DNA from: CAZKEW01 sp964580435
Lineage (GTDB): Bacteria > Acidobacteriota > Aminicenantia > Aminicenantales > UBA8522
Reading direction: 5' to 3'
Length of the DNA stretch: 15,956 bases
Assembly: GCA_964580435.1 (NCBI GenBank)
Contig: CAZOKP010000063.1
Coordinates: 1-15,956 of the forward strand
The notes beneath the pieces are model-generated. The model saw only the letters and a list, made by a program, of their open reading frames with translations. It did not search any database and was not told the origin of the DNA. A program made the translations under genes and the position numbers. Shown one piece after another: positions 6,761-12,262 of this stretch (position 1 is its first letter; the number at the start of each line of letters is the position of its first letter).

Positions 6761-8173
6761 TTATCTCTCCTCTTTCTCAATGACCGGCAGGCTGGCCGCC
6801 GCAACGGCCTGGCCGACACGACGGCTCTCCTCGTCCGGGAGATGGAGCGCCAGACGGCCGGCCAAATCGGAAAAATCGGCGCGAAGGACTTCTCTCGCTT
6901 TGTCTACGATAATCGGCCCCGCCTCGCCTGAAGTCACGCGGCCGAGAACGAGAACATGGGCCATGTCATAATAATCGGCGTAATGAGCGATGCCGTATCC
7001 CAGATAACAGCCGATCGTTTCAAAGAGAAGCTTCGCCCGCTCATCCCCCCTGCCGAGGAGTTCCTGAACCGCCTTCAACTTGTCCACGGCCAGCAGTGTT
7101 TCATCGAGGCCGATTCCGGCGGTTGGGGCGAGCCTGAAAACAGCCTGCTGCGAAAAATATTGGACTCCGCAGCCGATATCCCCGGACCATTCGTCAACGG
7201 GGGCCAGCTCATGATAGTCGATCGGAGCGAAAGCCAGCTCGTTCAGCCACCCAGTGATGTTTCCGCGGTCATTGACATAGCCACCGGCCTGGCTCGAGCC
7301 CATGGCGACGCCAAGGATGCGGTTGGTGTTCAAGGACATCGACCCCGCCAGGGCCGTGACTTCGCCGTCGTTCACGACTTCCAGAGGGATCTTCCACTCT
7401 TTATGCATCCTCAGGAACATCTTCCTAATCGTCTTTTTAAAGAGCTTCTTGGGTATGCCCCGGAAGAGCGAAGCGACCATGGCCTGGTTGTCGATATAGA
7501 TTCCGGCGGCGCTCCCGCCGATGGCGTCAACGCGGGGCAGATAGGACGCGGCCTGGTGCAGGGCCGACATGATCTGATGGTAATGATAGGCCGGGTCGGT
7601 CTGGTTACGGGGATCCCAAGGGACTTCCTCGGTAAACACCGACTCTCCTTCGACGACGGCGCAGACTTTCCGGTCGCTGGCTCCGAGGTCAAACCCGATG
7701 CGGCAGCCGTCGAGGTGCCTTCCCAGGGGCCGGGTCTTTTCCTGCGCCGCCGGGACAGCGTCAGGAGCGGCAATTTCGACGGTGAACTTTTGGTCATAAG
7801 CTGTGGACATAAGGCCCGCATCAAAAGCCCTCGAGCCCTTGCGCGAATAGGCGTTCTTGATATGCTCCCCGACTTTTTCGGGGCCGCCGACGATGACCTT
7901 GTATCCTCCCTTCATCCAGAGAAGCGACTTGACCAGGCGCTCAGCATAGCGGAGGCTGGCCTTAAAGAGCGAGTGCTCCGATGGGAATACAGTAGTCTCG
8001 TAGCGGGAGAGGGAGCCGTCCGTCCTTTCCAGCCCGATTACCAGCGGGACGGCCTGAGGATCTCGCCGGGCAGCCTCGCGGAAGGTTCGGTTCCAAAGCG
8101 CCGCGGAAAGGAAGTTCTGGTGAAGAGGAGGGGTGACTTTTGGTCTGGCCGCATCAGCAAAGGGTTCGTTCAT
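6761..8173 (-). CDS. ROK-type sugar kinase-like protein with long N-terminal extension
   Basis: The 470-aa product has an actin-like ATPase (ROK) core from about residue 155: phosphate-1 loop IGFDLGASDRK (159-169), NDGE (268-271) with the probable catalytic Asp, and phosphate-2 loop GSSQAGGY (292-299). About 155 residues precede the core, which is long for ROK proteins (typically 300-400 aa). They have no helix-turn-helix that I can recognise, so it does not look like a ROK repressor. The usual ROK signature GEIGH is NELAF here, and the zinc motif CxCGxxGCxE is absent; only GDIGCGVQYFSQQ (331-343) remains near that place. It is therefore a divergent ROK member that may phosphorylate a sugar or bind one without catalysis. 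The start is supported by AGAGAGG upstream on the minus strand and a promoter candidate at 8255-8283. It is first in an operon with the deacetylase. Confidence 0.8.
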   Translation of the reverse strand: MNEPFADAARPKVTPPLHQNFLSAALWNRTFREAARRDPQAVPLVIGLERTDGSLSRYETTVFPSEHSLFKASLRYAERLVKSLLWMKGGYKVIVGGPEKVGEHIKNAYSRKGSRAFDAGLMSTAYDQKFTVEIAAPDAVPAAQEKTRPLGRHLDGCRIGFDLGASDRKVCAVVEGESVFTEEVPWDPRNQTDPAYHYHQIMSALHQAASYLPRVDAIGGSAAGIYIDNQAMVASLFRGIPKKLFKKTIRKMFLRMHKEWKIPLEVVNDGEVTALAGSMSLNTNRILGVAMGSSQAGGYVNDRGNITGWLNELAFAPIDYHELAPVDEWSGDIGCGVQYFSQQAVFRLAPTAGIGLDETLLAVDKLKAVQELLGRGDERAKLLFETIGCYLGYGIAHYADYYDMAHVLVLGRVTSGEAGPIIVDKAREVLRADFSDLAGRLALHLPDEESRRVGQAVAAASLPVIEKEER

Positions 8174-8254
8174 CCTATTTTCCTCTCTCTTGTGGGTTTT
8201 TGGGTGAATTTGCTCCTGTTTTGATCATTCTGATGTCATTACGGCTAAAGCCGA

Positions 8255-8283
8255 ATTATAAGAGAATGCTACCTCCAACGCAA
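8255..8283 (-). promoter_or_regulatory. Candidate promoter for the ROK kinase/deacetylase operon
   Basis: On the minus strand TTGCGT (8283-8278) is followed after 17 nt by a consensus TATAAT (8260-8255), about 80 nt before the ROK gene start. A small CGGCT/AGCCG inverted repeat (8242-8253) lies just downstream. The -35 matches at three positions only. Confidence 0.4.
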
Positions 8284-8293
8284 CCTGACCCAA

Positions 8294-9049
8294 TCAAAAA
8301 AGAATCTCGAAGGGAAGGCGGCGCTTCGCCGCTGCGGCCGCCAGCCTGCGGGCCTGTTCCTCGAAGAAGCGGTCGGACATAGCCGCGTCCAGGCCGAGCT
8401 TGAGGTAAAAGCTTTTCATGGTATCCAGATAGTTCATCCGGTCGATGAGTATCCGGTCCACTTTCTCGTCCAACGAAGCGACGAGCTGTTCGGGATTTCC
8501 CGGAAGCAGCGGCCCGATAAAAGCAAAAGTCCGGATGCCCCGCGAATGAACCTTCCCGAGCGCCCCGATTCTTTCCCCGACGGGAGAAGCGCCGGGCTCG
8601 AATAGCCTGGCGAGCCGTTCGTCGCCGGTGGTGATGGTCATCCCGACTTCAATCTCTCGAAATGTCTCGAAGACGTCGAGGTCGCGCAGGAGGAGCGTTC
8701 GTTTCGATTGCACGTTCACGGGAAACTGTTTTTCGGCCAGCTCGATGAGGCACCGCCTGGTCAGTTTATAATCGGCTTCGAGCGGCTGATAAGGGTCGCA
8801 GACTGAGGACAGCCAGACCGTTCCCCTCTTGGCCCGGACAAGCTGTTTTCTGAGGAGCTCCGGCGCGTTAATCTTGACATCGACAAAAGCACCCCAGGGC
8901 TCGCTGTGGCCGGAATAGCGCCTCATGAAAAGGCGGGCATAACAGTAGCGGCAGTTGACCTGGCATCCGGTATAGGCATTCACGCAGTAGTCAAAAATTT
9001 TGGATTTATTGAGGATGCTCTTGGCCTGAACTTCAGTCACGCGGATCAT
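8294..9049 (-). CDS. Radical SAM protein, spore-photoproduct-lyase-like (COG1533 type)
   Basis: This 251-aa protein carries the radical SAM cluster motif as GCQVNCRYCYA, with Cys29, Cys33 and Cys36 in C-x3-C-x2-C spacing to bind a 4Fe-4S cluster and SAM. The downstream SVCDPYQPLEADYKLTRR stretch is typical of the SplB-like COG1533 group. It has no signal peptide or membrane helix. Members cover true spore photoproduct lyases and many proteins of unknown role. At 251 aa it is shorter than SplB (about 340 aa), so DNA repair is not assured. The ATG at 9049 has a GAGG ribosome site about 7 nt upstream; an ATG slightly upstream is out of frame. It lies on the same strand as, and 120 bp upstream of, the ROK operon, which seems to have its own promoter. 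Confidence 0.85.
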   Translation of the reverse strand: MIRVTEVQAKSILNKSKIFDYCVNAYTGCQVNCRYCYARLFMRRYSGHSEPWGAFVDVKINAPELLRKQLVRAKRGTVWLSSVCDPYQPLEADYKLTRRCLIELAEKQFPVNVQSKRTLLLRDLDVFETFREIEVGMTITTGDERLARLFEPGASPVGERIGALGKVHSRGIRTFAFIGPLLPGNPEQLVASLDEKVDRILIDRMNYLDTMKSFYLKLGLDAAMSDRFFEEQARRLAAAAAKRRLPFEILF

Positions 9050-9080
9050 GAATGCCTCATGAGCTTCTTATTCTTTGGCT

Positions 9081-9089
9081 ATTTTAGCA
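9081..9089 (-). promoter_or_regulatory. Candidate extended -10 for the radical SAM gene
   Basis: The minus strand reads TGCTAAAAT here, an extended -10 (TGnTAnAAT-like), about 32 nt upstream of the radical SAM start. No -35 is recognisable at 17 nt, which is acceptable for extended -10 promoters. Confidence 0.28.
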
Positions 9090-9238
9090 CAGATTGATCG
9101 CGCGCCTCCTCAGTGGCGGACGACTGGAGTCAAGGCAAGATCCTTCCCGATTCAAACATTCTAAAAACCAACCTAAATAGCGAACATTTGAACGGTTTTT
9201 CCCTCTCCACGCTCCAGGGGGGATAAATTCATCCTCAA

Positions 9239-9360
9239 AATCACCTCAAAGGGTGATTGACCCTCCATTTCCCCAGTGAAATAAATGGTGTGCTGCCACC
9301 GAAAAGCCTGCTTCTCTGACAGGCTAGGCCGGCATGGAGAAACAAAGGTTCTGGGAAACC
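9239..9360 (+). promoter_or_regulatory. Possible structured 5' leader of the receiver-TonB gene
   Basis: Four hairpins follow one another up to the start codon: AATCACC/GGTGATT (9239-9245 with 9252-9258, 6-nt loop), GGTG/CACC (9287-9290 with 9297-9300), AGCCTG/CAGGCT (9305-9310 with 9320-9325, 9-nt loop) and GGTT/AACC (9347-9350 with 9357-9360). The last one ends one base before the ATG and would cover the ribosome site region, which is weak here (AAAGG or GGGAAA). This could be a cis-regulatory RNA. It does not match any riboswitch class I can recall. Confidence 0.25.
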
Positions 9361-9361
9361 G

Positions 9362-11203
9362 ATGAAAGATAAGAAAATCCTGATCGTGGATTTCGACGAA
9401 GAATCGCTCGTCTCCCTCTCGAATCTTGTGTCCGAAGAGGGATTCCAGGCTGTCACGGCATCAGACGGTTTATCCGGATATGAGAAATTTAAAGCCGAGG
9501 ATTTTGACCTGGTTATCCTGGAACCCATGCTTCCAAAATTGCACGGGTTTGAACTCTGCAGAAAAATAACGCAAGATCCCCTCAAAAAGACGCCTGTCAT
9601 CGTCGTCACGGGAATCTACCGCGAGCCATCCTGCAAGCTTGAAGCCACCCATATCTATGGCGCCTCGGCCTTCTTCACCAAGCCCTGGAACAAGGATGAG
9701 CTCCGCTCCAAGATGCTTCATCTCCTTGTCGAAGGAAAGGAAAGTGAACCCCGGAAGCAAGTCGAGACGGCTGCGCCAAGAACCGCTCCGCCCGCGGCGA
9801 GGGACGTCTTGACGCCCAAACCCGTGCCAAGAGAGCCAACAATGAACAAAGACATCGACGAAATCGAAAAGGAACTCCAAGCGGCTGTATCGTCCTTTGC
9901 CGGTCCCGTCCGGAAGAAGGAAGTCAAGGAGAGGAAACCAGAGCCCAAGCTGAACGTGGATAAAGAGATCGAGGCCATGCTTAAGGGGGCCATCGGCGGG
10001 CTGGGACTGGAAGAGAAGAAGAAAAGCGTCGAGACCGCGAGACCTGAATTGAGAATAACTCCCCAATTGAAACATGTCTCCGAGCCAAAAGCGGTCAAAC
10101 CCGAGCCCTTCCTGAAAACTCCCGCCCTCCCGAAGCCGGAACCCTGGCCGGAGAAAAAAGAAAAGATCCCCATTGCCAAAGAGATCAAGGAGAGAATGCC
10201 TCATCAAGAAATAGCCGGGAACAATATCCCGTTTTCAGCATCGAAGATTCATCTCGACGTTAAAAAAGCCCCGTTCGGAATCGATCAGACGCTCATCGAG
10301 ATTGACAAGATCCACCTGAACCTGGAAAAGGCTTCCATTGAAGTCGAGAGATTCCCCTTTGCAACAGAAGAAGCACCGGTTGAGAAAAAGGGCACTTTGT
10401 TCCATGAGTATGCCGAGCCCAGAAAAAAGAAGACGACGTTCCTTTTTATCGGAGGCCTGGTCGCCTTTATTTTCATAGCGAGCAGTGCCACTTTTTACAT
10501 TCTCAAATCAAAAAAAGCGGGCCAGCCTCCACGGGAACAGGTCTCCTCTGTCCAACAGGCTCTTCCGTCCGAGTTCTCTGCCAGGCAAAACGAAATCACG
10601 CCCTCCGAGGTATCACAGGAACCCGCTGCCAAGCCGGAGCCCAAAAAGACAGCCGCCAAGCCCGAGGGAGAGCAAGCTTCCGACGCTGTTGAACAGATTG
10701 CGCCCGCTCTGCCGACGAGCACCCCTCCTCAGCAGCTGAGTGTGCAACCGGTTGAGTCCAGGTCAGAACCAACTCAGCAGAATTCTGAGCAGTCTCCGCC
10801 GGCTGATACAAATCAGCAAGAAGACATCTCGCAACAGTCAGCAGCGCAGCCTCAGGTCAGCGAACCATCGCCCCCTAAAGCTAAGCTTGGAGACCTGGTC
10901 ACCATGGACAACGTCGATGTCAGCCCTGTCCTGATAAAGAGAATCGAGCCGAAATATCCTTCTCTGGCCTTCAACATGGGCATACAGGGGACCATAAGCG
11001 TCAACGCTTTGATCGATGAAAAAGGGAATGTCGTCAGGACCGAGATCCTTAAGGGCATCAAGAACGGGACAAGCCTGGAAAAGGCGTCCGGGGATGCCCT
11101 CAAACAGTGGAAATTCACCCCCGCTCAAAAAGATGGCGTCAATGTTAAGGTCTGGAAATCATATGATTTCAATTTCAAGATAAATCCGCCAGTAAAGGAG
11201 TAA
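9362..11203 (+). CDS. Receiver-domain/TonB fusion protein with one membrane helix
   Basis: The 613-aa product has four parts. Residues 1-122 form a response-regulator receiver domain with acidic Asp10/Asp12, Thr83 and Lys107 (FTKPW) in place. The phospho-acceptor position (LVILEPMLP) is Glu54 instead of Asp. Residues about 123-355 are a Pro/Lys/Glu-rich linker with short repeats. Residues about 359-381 are a single membrane helix flanked by KKK and KSKK. A Gln/Pro-rich spacer follows, then a TonB C-terminal domain at about 522-606 (KRIEPKYPSLAFNMGIQGT; EKASGDALKQWKFTP). The likely topology is cytoplasmic receiver and periplasmic TonB domain. No ExbB/ExbD gene is nearby, and the helix lacks the His found in energised TonB. 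It may link an internal signal to the outer membrane or cell wall. The small gene at 11208 starts 4 nt after its stop. The ribosome site is weak. Confidence 0.85.
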   Translation: MKDKKILIVDFDEESLVSLSNLVSEEGFQAVTASDGLSGYEKFKAEDFDLVILEPMLPKLHGFELCRKITQDPLKKTPVIVVTGIYREPSCKLEATHIYGASAFFTKPWNKDELRSKMLHLLVEGKESEPRKQVETAAPRTAPPAARDVLTPKPVPREPTMNKDIDEIEKELQAAVSSFAGPVRKKEVKERKPEPKLNVDKEIEAMLKGAIGGLGLEEKKKSVETARPELRITPQLKHVSEPKAVKPEPFLKTPALPKPEPWPEKKEKIPIAKEIKERMPHQEIAGNNIPFSASKIHLDVKKAPFGIDQTLIEIDKIHLNLEKASIEVERFPFATEEAPVEKKGTLFHEYAEPRKKKTTFLFIGGLVAFIFIASSATFYILKSKKAGQPPREQVSSVQQALPSEFSARQNEITPSEVSQEPAAKPEPKKTAAKPEGEQASDAVEQIAPALPTSTPPQQLSVQPVESRSEPTQQNSEQSPPADTNQQEDISQQSAAQPQVSEPSPPKAKLGDLVTMDNVDVSPVLIKRIEPKYPSLAFNMGIQGTISVNALIDEKGNVVRTEILKGIKNGTSLEKASGDALKQWKFTPAQKDGVNVKVWKSYDFNFKINPPVKE

Positions 11204-11207
11204 AGGA

Positions 11208-11462
11208 ATGCCTTTAAGCAAAGACCAAGAGGATCTTTACAAGAAGACGATGCAGGAAGCGAAGAGACAACTCGAGGGAGTCGATGCCCTGATCGAGAAG
11301 GAACTCCAGAAGGTCCGGGAAAGATTGGCCGAACTTCAGGAATCCAAAAAATCCTACAGGATGATCTATGAAGGCACAGCCAAGCTTCTTGGCGTGGAGA
11401 GCGAGCTCGAAGACGAAGATGAAAATTCTGACGCCGCTTCCGCAGCATCGACCAAAATGTAG
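11208..11462 (+). CDS. Small coiled-coil protein (84 aa)
   Basis: The ATG at 11208 follows the receiver-TonB stop by 4 nt, with AAAGGAG just upstream (its ribosome site overlaps the previous gene's end), so the two are almost certainly one operon. The product is soluble with no signal peptide. Residues about 5-60 are one long charged helix with heptad-like spacing (LEGVDALIEKELQKVRERL), and the tail is acidic (ESELEDEDEN). I know no family for it. A coiled coil beside a receiver-TonB membrane protein could be a cytoplasmic partner of its N-terminal domain or linker, but this rests only on gene order. Confidence 0.7.
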   Translation: MPLSKDQEDLYKKTMQEAKRQLEGVDALIEKELQKVRERLAELQESKKSYRMIYEGTAKLLGVESELEDEDENSDAASAASTKM

Positions 11463-11533
11463 CCTAGGCCTGCCTTTCCCGTCCCCTCCTCAGGAGACCG
11501 CTCACCGGCCTGCCCTGCCCTAACTAGCACTTA

Positions 11534-12109
11534 TTATTTTTGTCCGCCCGTTTCTCGAGCGGGTTCTTCGGTGGGGAAAACACCTTTGCTGACATGCCGG
11601 ACATCTTCCACAGAATAAAAAGCCCGCGGATGAAATGACCGAATGATTTTCACGACCTTGCGGAACTGGTTCCGCTTGATGATCATGAAAACGAGGTTCA
11701 CTTTCCCCGAGATGCCTTGAGCGTCAACGCTCGTCACGCCGTAGCCTCGCCCTCTCAAGAACTCGGTCATCTCCGAGGCATCCTCGCCGGTGATGAGGCG
11801 GATGACCAAGGTGCCCAGAGCCAGTTTTTCTTCAAGATAGAGCCCCACAAAATTACCGGTGGCAAACCCCCCGGCATAGGCTAAATAGCAGAAGACATTG
11901 GTCAGATTCTTCAGGATCTGGCCGATAGCCAAAAGCCAGATCAGCACCTCAAAAAAACCGAAAATCGCGGCCAGGACCTTTTCCCCCCTCGAAACAAAGA
12001 CAATGCGGATCGTGCCGAGGGTCACATCGAAGATGCGGGCCGTGAAAATCAAAACGGGCAGGACAACCCAAGTGAAAAGATTGGACTCTAAAAGTGAGCT
12101 CAGATCCAT
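11534..12109 (-). CDS. UPF0316 family membrane protein (DUF5698/DUF2179)
   Basis: I place the start at the ATG at 12109 (191 aa). It has GGAG 8 nt upstream on the minus strand, and the sequence before it no longer looks like this family; the longer open frame to 12718 only mirrors the mannosidase gene. Three hydrophobic helices lie at about residues 11-24, 45-66 and 71-92. They carry the UPF0316 signature ARIFDVTLGTIRIVFVSRG and FFEVLIWLLAIGQILKNLTN. A soluble DUF2179 domain follows at about 100-175 (LVIRLITG, FLRGRGYGVTSVDAQG, VVKIIRSFHPRAFYSVEDV). DUF2179 also forms the C-terminus of YitT-type proteins and is thought to sense a ligand, but the function is unknown. It faces the mannosidase gene across a shared promoter region and converges with the 84-aa gene. 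Confidence 0.88.
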   Translation of the reverse strand: MDLSSLLESNLFTWVVLPVLIFTARIFDVTLGTIRIVFVSRGEKVLAAIFGFFEVLIWLLAIGQILKNLTNVFCYLAYAGGFATGNFVGLYLEEKLALGTLVIRLITGEDASEMTEFLRGRGYGVTSVDAQGISGKVNLVFMIIKRNQFRKVVKIIRSFHPRAFYSVEDVRHVSKGVFPTEEPARETGGQK

Positions 12110-12136
12110 CGCTGTTTCTCCGTCATTTGGCACCGA

Positions 12137-12166
12137 TTGAAGACCATAGGAATGAAGCATTATAAT
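12137..12166 (+). promoter_or_regulatory. Candidate promoter for the mannosidase operon
   Basis: TTGAAG (12137-12142), an 18-nt spacer and a consensus TATAAT (12161-12166) point toward the mannosidase start about 97 nt downstream. The -10 is part of the palindrome CATTATAATG (12158-12167), shared with the opposite promoter. Confidence 0.45.
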
Positions 12167-12179
12167 GTTAAACCTATGG
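12144..12179. promoter_or_regulatory. Operator-like inverted repeat around a bidirectional -10
   Basis: CCATAGG (12144-12150) and CCTATGG (12173-12179) are perfect 7-bp inverted arms, 22 nt apart. They enclose the palindrome CATTATAATG (12158-12167), whose centre is within 1 nt of theirs. The layout fits a dimeric regulator that could block both divergent promoters at once. Confidence 0.4.
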
Positions 12180-12187
12180 AAGTTGAA
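12159..12187 (-). promoter_or_regulatory. Candidate promoter for the UPF0316 gene
   Basis: On the minus strand TATAAT (12164-12159) is preceded at 17 nt by TTCAAC (12187-12182), about 50 nt before the UPF0316 start. The -35 is weak (three matches), but the -10 is consensus. Confidence 0.35.
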
Positions 12188-12262
12188 GAGCATTTTTACC
12201 TTCGCGTCAAAGCCTGGATTCCTCGATCTCTGGAGAAGGTCAAAAACTAGGGAGAAAAGCGC

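Larger units (their letters stand above)
9050..9361. other. Divergent intergenic region with several hairpins
   Basis: This 312-bp stretch separates the minus-strand radical SAM gene from the plus-strand receiver-TonB gene, so it should carry both promoters. I find no ORF of substance. The left half holds a possible minus-strand extended -10. The right half, 9239-9360, is dense in inverted repeats that lead directly into the receiver-TonB start. No convincing -35/-10 pair for the plus gene was found. Confidence 0.6.

Noticed and set aside
6956..8224. 422-aa plus-strand ORF
   Set aside because: It lies entirely opposite the ROK gene, which has clear motifs, and shows no recognisable domain itself.
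9287..9360. Cyclic-di-GMP (GEMM) or other known riboswitch
   Set aside because: GAAAAGCC and GGCTAGGCC vaguely recall GEMM, but the order of conserved blocks and the pairing do not fit.
11463..11533. Terminator between the convergent 84-aa and UPF0316 genes
   Set aside because: Only short C/G-rich repeats (CTCC/GGAG) are present and no stem followed by a T-tract on either strand.
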